This document shows, one piece after another, positions 9,930-21,313 of a stretch of DNA of 64,000 nucleotides; position 1 is the first letter of the stretch, and each line of letters begins with the position of its first letter. Location: positions 1 through 64,000 of the forward strand of contig KV424049.1 of assembly GCA_001632435.1 (NCBI GenBank), in the 5' to 3' direction. Below the pieces are notes generated by a model, which saw nothing but the letters and a program-made list of their open reading frames with translations, did not search any database and was not told the DNA's origin. Both the position numbers and the translations under genes were made by a program. Source of the DNA: Calocera cornea HHB12733. Lineage: Eukaryota > Basidiomycota > Dacrymycetes > Dacrymycetales > Dacrymycetaceae.

Positions 9930-11928
9930 ATGGCACAACACATTGGTGCGTCCTCACGCGCATACACCGCCCTACTGGGCAGATGACTGATCCTGTTCTT
10001 GTTGGTGCTGTTGGGCTAAACAGCGCTGCTCTCCGTGTACGACAAGACGGGCTTGCTGGAGCTCGCACAGGGACTGCATGCCCAGGGTGTGCGGCTGCTC
10101 GGCTCCGGCGGGACGGCAAAGAAGATTAGGGATGCGGGCATCCCCATCGAGTGCGTCCCCCCCCCCATCCAGAGAGACAGCGGCGACGCCGAGGCTGACA
10201 ATGCCTGCAGGGACGTCGCGGACATCACCAAGGCGCCCGAGATGCTCGGAGGGCGCGTGAAGACGCTGCACCCGGCGGTGCACGGGGGCATCCTCGCGCG
10301 CGCCATCCCCTCCGACTCTGCCGACCTCGCAGCACAGGGGATCGCCCCGATCAGCATCGTCGTGTGCAACCTGTACCCGTTCTCGCAGACCGTCGCCCAG
10401 CCGGGATGCACGCTCGACTCCGCCGTGGAGGAGATCGACATCGGAGGGGTCACCCTCCTGCGCGCGGCGGCGAAGAACCATGCGCGCGTGAGCGTGCTCT
10501 CGGATCCGGGCGACTATGCGGCGTTCCTCGCGAGCTGGCAACATGGGGCAGGGGACGTGGGGCAGCGCCTGCGCAGCGCCCTCGCGCTCAAGGCGTTCGA
10601 GCACACCGCCTCGTACGACGAGGCGATCAGCGGCTACTTCCGTGAGCAGTACGCGAGCGCAGACCTGCCCGCTGAGCGCCTGGCCGGGAAGGTCCAGCGC
10701 ATCCCCCTGCGCTACGGGGCCAACCCGCATCAGAAGCCCGCACAGGCGTTCGTTAAGGATGGAGAGCTACCGTTCACGGTCCTGTCCGGCTCCCCGGGGT
10801 ACATCAACCTGCTCGACGCGCTGAACAGCTGGGCGCTGGTGAGCGAGCTGCAGCAAGCGCTCGGCCTCCCCGCAGCGGCGAGCTTCAAGCATGTCTCACC
10901 TGCCGGCGCGGCAGTGGGGCTCGAGCTGGACGCGACGGAGAAGGCCGTGTACGGGGTTGACGACCTGAAGGAGCCTTTAACCCCCTTGGCGGCCGCCTAC
11001 GCCCGTGCGCGCGGGGCAGACCGCATGTCCTCGTTCGGCGACTTCATCGCCCTCTCCGCGCCGTGCGACCTCGCCACGGCCCGCATCATCTCCCGCGAGG
11101 TGTCCGACGGCGTCGTCGCCCCCGGGTACGCGGCGGACGCACTCGAGGTGCTCAGGAAGAAGAAGGCGGGCAAGTACTGCATCCTCCAGATGGACCCGGC
11201 GTACGTGCCCCCCGAGGTCGAGACGAGGCAGGTGTACGGCATCTACATGCAGCAGGCGCGGAACACGGCCAGGATCACCCCGGAGCTGTTTGGGAACATC
11301 GTGACCAAGAACAAAGAGGTGCGTGCTTTTCCCCCAGCCCGCAGCCCGCATGAGGAAGGTCTGACAGGTCCGGCAGCTCCCAAAGGCCGCCGTAATCGAC
11401 CTCATTGTCGCTACCCTTGCGCTCAAGTACACCCAGTCCAACAGCGTCGCCTACGCCCTGCACGGGGCGATCATCGGCCTTGGCGCGGGGCAGCAGAGCC
11501 GAATCCACTGCACGCGCCTCGCGGGCGCCAAGGCGGACAACTGGTGGCTGCGGCACCACCCGCGCGTGCTCGCGCTGCCCTTCAAGAAGGGCACGAAGCG
11601 CGCGGACAAGGCCAACGCGATCGACCTGTACGTGACGGGGGAGAAGCTCGAGGGTGCGGAGAAGACGCAGTGGGAGAGCCTGTTCGAGGCCCTGCCCGCC
11701 CCGCTGACCGAGGCGGAGAAGGAGGCGTGGGCGCAGCAGCTCACCGGCGTCGCTTGCTCCAGCGACGCCTTCTTCCCCTTCCCGGACAACGTCCACCGCG
11801 CGCGCAAGAGCGGCGTCAGCTACCTCGCCGCGCCCAGCGGGAGCGTCATGGATGCCGAGTGCATCAAGGCCGCCGACGGGTACGGGATCGTCTTTGCGCA
11901 CACCAACCTGCGCTTGTTCCACCATTAG
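9930..11928 (+). CDS. ADE17: Bifunctional AICAR transformylase / IMP cyclohydrolase
   Basis: Four exons: 9930-9945, 10024-10150, 10211-11318, 11377-11928; 600 residues, the usual length for this family. The first coding exon has only 16 nt. The enzyme carries out the last two steps of IMP synthesis: formyl transfer from 10-formyl-tetrahydrofolate to AICAR, then ring closure. The N-terminal cyclohydrolase part shows [19 protein letters not shown] and [16 protein letters not shown]; the transformylase part shows [10 protein letters not shown] with the catalytic Lys-His pair, and [15 protein letters not shown]. Intron 2 (10151-10210) is exactly 60 nt without a stop, so retention would insert 20 residues. 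The last acceptor is set at 11376 because it restores NKE-LPKAA; an alternative at 11367 would add three residues. Yeast has two paralogues, ADE16 and ADE17; the symbol is by family. Confidence 0.95.
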
Positions 11929-12118
11929 ATACGCCTTGTATAGGAATACGAAATCAAAAGTATGGCTGCGATGGCCGATCATGAGATGAACTACGTTCTG
12001 TTCCGATCGGTCTCGAGGCGCGCCGACGTTCGTTCTCTATCTTATTCTATAACGTATAAGGATACAAGGGGCTGGGGTACATATCACAGTCTAGGATCTA
12101 ACTTTCGATCTCGGCACT

Positions 12119-14349
12119 TCATGCAGTCTGAGCAACGCTTTCCTCGTCTTCCACCGCCGTATCGTCATCATCCTCATCCTCAGTCGGTGCAAGCTTGTAC
12201 GTGTCCATCTCCGCACTTTCTTCGCTGCGGGTAGGTTGCTCAGACAGGGAATACTCCTTCACTTGGGAAATGAAGCAGAGGGAGAGGAAGAACAGCACTG
12301 CATCTAGTAGGTAGACGCCGTGAAGCGATGTGGCGTACGCGCGGATCGCTCCGGCCTGGTATTCTTCCGGCAGGTCTAGTATTGCCGTGGCATTGCGCCT
12401 CACGGACGAGATCATCTGGAGGAGGAGCGTATGTTAGAACTGTGGACGACCACGAGGAGGGAGGGTCTGACCCCTTCGGCACCTGCGCCAACGAGCTCCT
12501 TCTGCAGTTCCGAGGCTACCACGGCTTGCTGGACTGCGGAGGATAGAGCCATTCCGATGACTTGTCCTGTGGCTGTCGATGAGTTTCAAACTGATACTTG
12601 ATTAGTCCGGCATACCTGTTGAAAAGGTGACGAATCGGAGGGACGTCAATACTGCAATATCCGCTCGAGATATCGTCGCTAGCAATGCCACTGGTTGAAG
12701 TTCATCAGGCCACATGTTTTTGGAGCAAGCTGTTCGCCACACTCACCGACAGTGCCGGTGTCATACCCGCTAGCACCAAAGCGCTGAGGAATGAGGACGA
12801 TCCAGGTGACGAACTCCCACGATTTCGAAGACAGACCGATGAGCGTTGCGGTGGGAATCATATGCAGGCAGGCGCAAACGATCAGGATGTAGTAGTACTT
12901 GCCAGTCTTCCGCAGCAGCTGTATGCACCGTTGGTTTGATATTGCAAGCGCGGTTAAAGTGGCTTACCCAGCCAAAAGCAATTCCACCACAAGCACTAGC
13001 GAAGGTCAATGGGACGAGATGGAGGCCGGCGAAGGACGCCGAGTTGTATCGAACAATTTGCAGGAACATCGGATAGAACAGATGCAAAGCTGACCAAGAT
13101 GTAAGTACGATAGGCTTAGTCAAGGGCGGATACTCACAGATCTTGGCTGAATTGGTAAGAAAGATGGAGACCGCGATAAGTGCCCTTGTTTTGTGCTTCA
13201 ACAAGCCGAGGCGGATCACGGGTTCTTTGGCCCAGTAGGTTTCGACACACCAAAACAATGCAAGCATAGCTAATGCCAGTGCCAATGTACCATACACCGC
13301 TGGATGATCCCAGGGCATATCTTCGTTCGTCTTGAGAGCGATGGAGAATACCAGAGAGCCAAGCTGGTCGACATTAAGAGTCATCAAATGAGTAGAGAGC
13401 AAGACATACACCAATCACAAGGCAGCCTGCTCCTCCCCAATCCAGTCTGTGCAGCACTGCCTTCATCGACTCTTGTTGACCAGGCACAGAGTAATTGACA
13501 GAGACCGCCAGACAACACATGATAAGCCCAAGGAACGGAACCTGGACTGATATAAACTCAGCGAGGCGAAGCGCGGTAGGAAGGAGATACAAACATATAA
13601 ACGCATAGCGCCAGCCTATCGTGTCTTCGAGAATGCCGCCATATACAGCACCCAAGCCGGCTCCGGTTGACCAGCAAACAGTGTCTATCTACGGAGGCAT
13701 GAGCCACTCGAACACTTGATAGAAATATGACGACAGCACCCCGGTGAACAGACCTCGTGATCTGAGTGAAATGATGTCGGACAGAATTACGTTGCTACAA
13801 AGAGCCGCGCCACCACCACCCATGCCTTGTATCTGCCGATCACATCAGAGAGAGTCGTTGATATAAGCAGACAGTGCATACCAGGCGTGCAGCAATCAGC
13901 ATGTTCATGCTTGTTGATAGGCCGCACAACAGACTCCCAATCGAGAAAAGAGAAAGACCAGTTAATATGGCTATCCGTCGCCCTGCAATGTCCGCGAGCT
14001 TGCCATAAAGCGGAGTGAAGCAAGCAACACTTAGCAAGTAGGCGCTGTTCAGCCAAGCTGCCCGAGGTAGCTGCTTGAAACTCGAAGAGACTGGAGTCGC
14101 CAACGTCGCGACAACCGTGCTGTCCAATCCATAGAAGAATGTGCTGCAATAGAGGAAGACGATAATGAATATGCGTCGCCTAGATGAGATGTCTTGCGGT
14201 TCTAGGCCGATTGTACTCGGTTTCTTGATGTACTCCTGGGCTTTGAGCAGTGATGCAATTGGCGCTACAGCGGAAGAGGGCTCGGCAATCGACGTCGGAG
14301 AGAGCAATGGTTCTTCTGTTGCCGATCTAGTGTACATTGTGAGACTCAC
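12119..14349 (-). CDS. MFS transporter of the 14-TM DHA2 (drug/amino acid:H+ antiporter) type
   Basis: Nine exons: 14349-13882, 13832-13740, 13688-13410, 13363-13138, 13089-12968, 12918-12747, 12690-12616, 12566-12472, 12415-12119; 608 residues (604 if the second ATG at 14337 is used). After an about 65-residue cytosolic tail the DHA2 signature appears: LDSTVVATLATP in TM1, LYGKLADIAGRR in loop 2-3, IQGMGGGG and SLRSRGLFTG, then STGAGLGAVYGG. About 14 hydrophobic spans are predicted by eye. Related fungal proteins export drugs, siderophores or move basic amino acids into vacuoles; substrate cannot be told here. The C-terminal tail is acidic (PTEDEDDDD) and cytosolic. Intron 3 donor is GTGCTG, weaker than its neighbours but required by the conserved RG...W...G...G spacing. 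Confidence 0.88.
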
Positions 14350-14669
14350 AACAGACCGCCAAGTCTTATTGCCAGGTTTGAAGCTCTATGACATTAGGCC
14401 GTGGCCTTTTGAAGGAGAAGATCAACGAGAGAGAGCCGTGATGGCTCTCTCCAGCTGTCGAGGCACGCCCGGCATGTCATCGTTGCGAAGCACAATTACA
14501 GCCTCGGTCTATATCTACCAATAATTTCGATTGCATTGGCGCGGGCCGAGCGGTCCGGGTGCAAATACCGCTCGAATATTGCCCAAACGGGGAAAGCTGA
14601 GACGGCTCCGGCTGTAGATCGATTCATGTGAACCACTATGCAAAGGATATTGATACAGCGCCCGAGCCA
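14350..14669. other. Intergenic between MFS transporter and HDDC2-like gene
   Basis: 320 bp with the MFS 5' flank and the 3' flank of the HD-domain gene. Nothing else recognised. Confidence 0.4.
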
Positions 14670-15662
14670 TTAAGATTCCTCTATCTTCCCCGATCTTGCC
14701 TTTCGCTCCTCTAATAGTGCGGCTCCCCATTGCTGTACTTCTGGATGTTGCAACTTCGGCACACTTGAGTCGATGAATTCTTGAAGATCTCGGTCATGGC
14801 GCTCCTCATATTCTGTTGCCTGTAAAGCCATCTCCATGCGATCGAGGTCTGGATATTGCAAGTCAAGACTCGTAATGCGGTTGCGTGTGGACATTTCTTA
14901 CCCTTGACAAATCGAGCTTCTGGTGTTCGAGCTTCTTCATACTCCTAGAAAGCACAGTCAAAACAAGTCAACATGCATGCTTCATGCGATGTTTACCATC
15001 CAGAGAGCCTGTATTCGCAAACCGGCTTCGCTCTCGTGCAGCATCTCCTGCACAAAGTTCTCTATGGCTTCCTGCGTCGCGATCGTCAGCCTTCTGTCTG
15101 GGACAAACAGGGTCCATCACTTCATACCGCTTCTAACCGATTTTTTTCTGCTTTTGAAAAGCCTTCGCTTGGGGCGATGTCTCCGACTTGTGCCTCGGCC
15201 AAGTCGTGGACGACAGCAAGCAAAACACACCTGGGAAGGGTGAGCGAGCATCCACGCATGGAGTTGGTTAGACGTACTTCCCAACGTCAAGGCTCTTGTC
15301 TTCACAGCATAATGCCAATATTGCCATACGATGCATGTGATCTGATATGCTGCTGCAGAGTCAGAATGGAGCAACCCTCAGCGGACTTTCGAGCCAACCT
15401 TTCCGGTTCAGGAACCTTGCTTCCCTGGTCAGCTGCCATCATCGGAATCATACGTTACTTTGGCATCCACCTTACGTTGTATCCACCCAGTTCGCTTCTG
15501 CGTCTATCATCATATATTAGCCAGATTGACACAATGTACAAGAGGTCACGCGCTGACCTTGAGTCGTTCAATAATGTGAAAGAAAGCAAGGCGATCTTTC
15601 GCCACGTCTCCGGTGGCCGTATACATGGGCGGGAACGTACGTTTCGACGTTGATGATGACAT
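14670..15662 (-). CDS. HD-domain 5'-deoxynucleotidase, HDDC2/YfbR-like
   Basis: Eight exons: 15662-15558, 15503-15476, 15432-15399, 15349-15278, 15230-15128, 15071-14997, 14944-14902, 14848-14670; 212 residues, typical for HDDC2. Several exons are tiny (28 and 34 nt), yet all phases close. Motifs in order: RTGW, PESISDHMHRMA (first metal ligands), VVHDLAEAQVGDIAP (the HD pair), then the helix EARFVKDLDRMEM and EFIDSSVPKLQHPEV. Family members dephosphorylate deoxynucleoside 5'-monophosphates and help balance dNTP pools. The acceptor of intron 5 was placed at 15072 because it joins RLEA to EAIENFV as in homologues. Divergent from the mitoribosomal uL23 gene, 206 bp apart. Confidence 0.87.
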
Positions 15663-15868
15663 ATTACGCAAGTTGAAGTATGCACAGTCAGCGAATGTTC
15701 GTGGAAGAAGCCGTGATCTTGGGAATACACCAAACATTCGAGTTGTTGTTGCCTTGATCGAGACGGCAATAGGAAGGCACGTCTGGTTCGCGGAAGCAAA
15801 AGAACCGTTGCCTTTTCGCGACTTTCAGCTCGTGCTACCCTGCCCGCCGCATCTGCTTCTAGCACACG

Positions 15869-16894
15869 ATGCTCCTCCAGGGGCTTGCGAGGCTCGAAGC
15901 CTCTAGCTCGCAAGCGCTCTCGCTCATACGAGCGACTCTACCGGCCGCCAGTCGTCGCCTATATGTCACCAAAGTACCACAACCCCCTCCGACCGGCGAG
16001 GGAGCGTCACCATTCACCTACTCGCCTCGAGCCGTCCGTGTCCGACGACATCGTTTCGCCTCTCCGAGCGTAGAAGTAGTGGATGGTGTCAAGATGTCGG
16101 ATTCGGATAAGAGGAGATGGGAATGGATGCTTCAGGAGGGCAAAATCCCGAAAGGAGTCACGCCGAAAACCTGGCTCGAAGAGCGCTACGCCTGGAGGAA
16201 CCGTCTGCGTGGTGTCAAGTACTCCCGACGGGAACCCTCTTCTACCCTGGGAGGCAACCTACGGGGGAAGGGACAAGGAGACGTTACCGAGCAGGAGCTT
16301 TCGAAGCACTTCAGTCTCGACCCAAAGCAGATTGTCGGTCAGCGAATATATTTGCCCAACTTCGTCATCCGCCTCGTTCGAAATTCGAGCCCCCCTGGAC
16401 GGCCATACGATCCATACATGGCCACCTTCCGCGTGCCGCGCTCTCTCACCAAGATGGACATCAAGTCCTATCTGCTCGCTGTCTACGGAGTGGAGACCAC
16501 ATTCATTCGTACGGAGAACTTCGTCTCGCAGATCACACGCTCCGCCGATGGAGGCAGGAAGGTGCGAATGTCGAAACGAACCTACAAGCGCGCTTTTGTC
16601 GGCTTGGTTGACCCCTTCTACTATCCGGAAGCGAAGGAGGACATGACCACGGAGCAGCGCAAGGCAAGGGAGCAGTGGGAAGAGGAGAACTTCAACATGC
16701 CATACATCGCCGAGATGAGAAAGAAGCACGAGTTGAAGCAGAGAGGAAAGGAACCAAACACGTTTAGCGCTTCAAAGAGCCGGGGAAGGATTTTGAGGGA
16801 GATCCTGAGGCGGAGGGCGGAGAGAGACGGTCTTATGTTGCCTGTTGCAAGTACTCCAGCGAGTGGAACTGCTACAGAGAGCGCATCCGCGTAA
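15869..16894 (+). CDS. MRP20: Mitochondrial large ribosomal subunit protein uL23m
   Basis: One uninterrupted exon of 341 residues. The N-terminus is Arg/Ser/Ala-rich without acidic residues early on, as expected of a matrix targeting signal. The uL23 core lies at about residues 165-250 (VGQRIYLPNFVIRLVRN, MATFRVPRSLTKMDIKSYL, YGVETTFIRTENF). It sits near the exit of the peptide tunnel in the mitoribosome. A charged C-terminal extension (about 255-341) is longer than in yeast Mrp20. Intronless while its neighbours have 7 introns each. Symbol is by homology with yeast. Confidence 0.88.
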   Translation: MLLQGLARLEASSSQALSLIRATLPAASRRLYVTKVPQPPPTGEGASPFTYSPRAVRVRRHRFASPSVEVVDGVKMSDSDKRRWEWMLQEGKIPKGVTPKTWLEERYAWRNRLRGVKYSRREPSSTLGGNLRGKGQGDVTEQELSKHFSLDPKQIVGQRIYLPNFVIRLVRNSSPPGRPYDPYMATFRVPRSLTKMDIKSYLLAVYGVETTFIRTENFVSQITRSADGGRKVRMSKRTYKRAFVGLVDPFYYPEAKEDMTTEQRKAREQWEEENFNMPYIAEMRKKHELKQRGKEPNTFSASKSRGRILREILRRRAERDGLMLPVASTPASGTATESASA

Positions 16895-16996
16895 TGTGTT
16901 CTTCACTGCGAATCGTACATCCCTTTCCAGGCGTGGTATCAATGTTACAAAGGTACTACTCAGCCGAAGTCCCAAGTGTGGTATAACCAGCACACA

Positions 16997-19417
16997 TTAG
17001 CGTCGCGATGGTATATGAGCTCCTTCATCTATGGCCCCCTTGCCGACGAGAACAACTGGGGCGAAAGAGTCAGGTATATCGCTTGTAAGGGTAGGTGTAC
17101 ACACTCACCATCATCAATGATATCGTCATGTTCCGTGCGCTTGTAAGTTCTTATAGTTTCTCCGTAGTCCGAAATCTTGTATACGCGCAGTCGGCGATCG
17201 AAACCAGGTTTGCCGTATCCAGAGAATGATCCACCTCCACCAAAGCACATCCAAATGCCTCTCACCCGTGCACATTTGTCCGTCACTAGAAGCGAATCAG
17301 GGTCGCCCATACGAGTGCATTTGGGTTGCGTACCGTGATCGTGCCCATGCCCAAGCACTTTGATTTCATGGCCGCCAGCATCGCTCTCAGCTGCCAGGAG
17401 GACGCCATCATCAAAGAAGTTGCCATTGTGGGTTGACGCTCCCGAATCTTCGAGCTGCTGCCCTACGACAAGTGGGTTCCAGTTTGCATCCATATCTGGG
17501 TCAGCGAAAGCCTCCTGCAATGGAATGTGAAACCACATCATCGCATTTGGTTTTGCGAGTGTTTTCTCCTGTCTTCCGTGCAACACGATGTCGTCTCTTT
17601 CCGACAAGCGTCGCTTTCCGTGTCCTCTTCTCCAAGGATGGCCAAGGTCTGCCGCACCATCCGGAGTAAAGGGTCGTTCGATCGGACGAATCTGGGAGGA
17701 TTCTTGCAGCAACCATTCCGCTTGCGACTGAATGGGCCATGAGAGATGAGCAGGAACTCCGAGGGTAGGACGTACAGGCTTAATCCAGTCATATTGCAGC
17801 TTGGCGAATGGGTTGTATCCGCTTCTGGCATATGCACCCGAGTCGACGAAGTAGAGAGTCAGGAGGTGTGTGGCAGATCTGCCGACGTATCAGACGGAGT
17901 CATGGATGTATGGGGCAGAAATGTACAGATCTCCACTCCGAACTTTCAGCACGTAGTTTCCGACACCGTCCACGGTGCTAGGTCCTGGTTTGGCCAAGCA
18001 ATACGGCATAGCTTGGTACAGCCGCATCTCAGACAATCGATCCAAATCAGTCTCGTCATCGTGGTTCCCAAATATCGCCGCCCATGGGAGTTGACGAGCA
18101 ATAACCTCTTTCGCGAATTTGGCGATAACAGATTTCGAGTCCCAGCTGGTGCCTTGACCATTCAGCTGATCACCGGAGAAGACAACCATGTCAGGTCTTT
18201 CAGCATCCAGAACGCGGCCAATAAAACTATCGGTCTCGATGTCTCCTTCATCGCACGGAACGCGGTCCGTATCGCGGCATTTACCGTTTGAAACGGAATA
18301 ATGCAAGTCGGCAATTTGAAGGATGGTGAATGTTCCATCGTCGTGAAAGTGCAGAGGTGGTGCCTTGGGCGGTGCTATAAAGGGATTAACGGTGGCTAGT
18401 TGATGCCCAGGCGACCTGCTCACTCTTCACACCTCGCCGATATGTGAGCCAAACGCTGTCGAATTTGTTGCTTCGTGGAATGATAGCGGGCGAGAGCTTC
18501 TCAAACCCATACCAAGCAGGACCTTCTCCTCGTATGATGTCGAGCTCGGTGATGATCTCCTTCTCTCCACCAAGTTCGTACCAGAGACTGAATCGGATGT
18601 CAGAAGGGGATTGACATGACAGATGGATGACACGTACAATAAAGCGGCCTGACCAGGATACACTCCATTCCTTGTATCCGTCTCAACCCTGTGCCATGTT
18701 GCATCTCCTGTCAAGCTGACATTCGGGAAGGTCTCCGCAGGTAGAAGAGCAAGATCGGTGATGAGCGGGACATCTAATCTGCGTGTCCGGCGATAGTACA
18801 GGTTCTGCGGCCCTTTCAGTTTGCTGGACGGATGGACGAAATGTCTGCGCCCACCAGATACCAGAGCCCTGTCTTCCAGTTGAGATCTGTCTCCACTCGC
18901 ACCCACTTTCCCCTTGTGGCATCGGCAGCTGGACTACTGTAAGGGTTGCAGAACTCCATTGTAACAGGGTTGAAGATGCAGGACTCAATAGTTAACTCAG
19001 TTACTGCCCGGCAATTAGCTTAACAATTGCAATCTAGATAGCGGTTGGGAACTTACATCCGGTCTTCTGAGGAAGTAATGGATCCCAAATGTCCAATGGT
19101 AGTGTTTGGGCAACGCTGCCGTCACTGATCTCCGGAACCTCCCACCAGTGCTTGCCCTCTTGCGCTGGCGGCTCGAGGGTGTCCTCGTCCCCTCCACTTG
19201 TAGGCTCATGCGCCATCGGGATGTAGGATACTGTGTCCCATGATTGCCATCCCAGGCGTATGTTCTTGATCGGTTGCAACCCTCGGGGTCGATGCAGGTA
19301 AAACAGGAAGGTGAGGAGGAAGGAGAAACAGACGAGGACCGAGAAAGGGACGATAAGCCGACGAAGGGCAATCGGCAGCCTCGACAGTGCTTTCTTGTGT
19401 GACTTGGTCGAGAACAT
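16997..19417 (-). CDS. Membrane-anchored calcineurin-like metallophosphoesterase, DCR2/SIA1 type
   Basis: Eight exons: 19417-19057, 19003-18855, 18804-18638, 18587-18433, 18374-17927, 17878-17776, 17727-17109, 17055-16997; 686 residues. A basic N-terminus is followed by one membrane span (LIVPFSVLVCFSFLLTFLFY, about residues 20-40), suggesting a type II ER/Golgi/vacuole protein. A middle domain carries the DCR2 features WKTGLWYL, YYRRTRRLDVPL and PAWYGFEKL. The phosphoesterase metal sites are all there: IADLH (DxH), VFSGDQ (GD), IFGNHDDE (GNHD) and LGHGHDHG (GHxH). Yeast Dcr2 dephosphorylates Sic1 and Ire1; whether that holds here is inference. Tail to tail with uL23m, 102 bp between stops. 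Confidence 0.87.
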
Positions 19418-19666
19418 CCTCGCAACGAAGCTGAGGAATGGTGTCAAGCGAGCATACAGACGATACGTTCGTCGATGGTGTACGGTATCTCGCGAAATGT
19501 GGAGTCTCGCACTGTCACCGACGCGCAGCTGAAGCTCGACAGGGTCCAGTGGATAATAATCACAGGCGGGGACATCTGGTAAATACAGCACAAATGGAAT
19601 GGAATTTTATATGTAGGGTTGCTGTGAAACCGAAAAAAGAGCGAAAGGGGAACATCGCCAAAGTGA

Positions 19667-20613
19667 TTACTGCGGTTTGGAAGGGGCGAACTGCCACCAA
19701 CGTCTCCACTTCCAATACACAATCCAACGACAAATTATACCCTTGACGAACGAAGGAACTGGGGGGAATTCCGACCAGACTGGAACGTGCAGAACGAGCC
19801 AAGTCAGGAAAGTATCCAGAGGCAGCTGGTTCTTGAAGTAGGCCGCATTCCAAGTGTCAATGTCCTGCATTTCTTTGACAGTTTGCGCCGCACGTAGCTT
19901 TTCCGGGGAAAGATATACGATTTCTCCAACCAACTAGAAAAGGTAAGACACCGCGACGTGTGCCCAATAAAAAACATACGTGTGATATGAGAGGCAGGAC
20001 GAAGGACCAGACGATGGTTTCCAGCTTGGCCATATCGAAATCTTTTGTCTTCTCCTCCGTGGTAAGCTTCGCGTCAAAGCCATAAGGATAGCCTTTCGGC
20101 AAGCAGGCGACGAGGTACTCCTGCATCTGGTCTAGCCCTGCTTTGAAGCTGACATGCTCTTTGGCAATCTCGTCTGTGTGAAGGCCAATTGCGAACTTGG
20201 GATCTGGATTTGCGATGAGCACTAGAGTGGAGGTGTACAGCAAGCGACTCACAATAAAGCTCCTCCTCCCAGTAATGATGATGCTCCACGCAGCCAACCC
20301 ACATAAGAACGTATCCAACGAAGTCAACACTTTTCCCGGCAGGTACGTTGGGTCCGATCTGTCATACACTTTAGGGACTCATCTTCGTATGTGTTTGCTT
20401 GGCGCTCACCTCCAAGATGTGGCGCAGAGCAGAGAAAAAGGTGGCATGCGAAGCAGCCATCTCCCATGTTCGTCTCTCAAAGAGATCTTTGGGCTCACGG
20501 CCTTTGGCCCAGGGCTTCATGGCATCATTAGCTTCGTTGAGCAATCGGATAAGCGCCCCGGTCGTATGTGGACCATCGTACTTGAGGGGTTCGTGATGCC
20601 TGAATGTCGACAT
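19667..20613 (-). CDS. Hemerythrin-like cation-binding domain protein
   Basis: Four exons: 20613-20410, 20358-20253, 20203-19980, 19933-19667; 266 residues. The core looks like a four-helix hemerythrin bundle: VEHHHYWEEELY at residues 92-103 (HxxxE ligands), IAKEHVSFKAGLDQM, then VWSFVLPLISHLVGEI with a terminal His...Glu. Such domains bind a diiron centre and serve in O2, NO or iron sensing or storage; the fungal members are mostly uncharacterised. The C-terminus is Trp/Arg-rich (VYWKWRRWW). Its stop lies 249 bp upstream of the DCR2-like start, same strand. The His-rich helix is split by an intron, so it is missed when frames are read unspliced. Family assignment is from the ligand pattern, not from a search. 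Confidence 0.75.
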
Positions 20614-21313
20614 AGTGACCAGGCTCAGCAGAAGCAGAAACAGGCAGCTGCAGACTACTCGAGACGTCCGAATGCGTGTTGCCGCCGATAGGAAAGCTTG
20701 CGAGTAAGGTCATTATATAAGATTTCGAAGTGCCGTTGCCGTCACGATTCAAGGCGCATAAGTATTCACGTCGGCACCGGGATTGACGTCCGCCCATGTC
20801 CAGATGCTGCAGAATCGTTCGTTGGTAACTTTGATCGGGCACCCCCGAGCGTAGCATCTTCGTAGCAAAGGTCGCGGCTAAAAATGGCTTTATGACTTGC
20901 ACTGATTACATGAGCGATGTGCAAATGGAAGGTTACCGCAACTCAGGGGGGCTCGATTGAATACGAAAAGTTATAGCCCCCGCTCAATAATCCCGTGTGC
21001 TTCGTAATCTCGAACGAAAGATTGGCGCCGTCTCACGCTGCCGTGGAGTGAATCCGGTTGCAACTTGAAGTGAATCAGTTTGGCACTAGTCCAGATGCTC
21101 CGTGGCTTAGCATATCAAGACGAGCCGAAATCTGTTCATACGAAAGTTTGCGGGGCCAGTGGGTATCTCACAGTTGTACTGAAACATCGTTCTCGTTGAT
21201 TCGCAAGACCTGCACCTTCTGCGCTGGGCGAGATGCTTATAGTATCACTTCCATACGCTTCAGACGCGCGCGCATCAACAACATGACACATTTTACTTGA
21301 CCGAGAGTCCGGG
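20614..21313. promoter_or_regulatory. 5' flank of hemerythrin-like gene and 3' flank of LRR gene
   Basis: 700 bp without a gene. A palindromic TTATATAA at 20713-20720, about 100 bp upstream of the hemerythrin ATG, is a possible TATA element. The rest shows no structure I can support. Confidence 0.35.
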
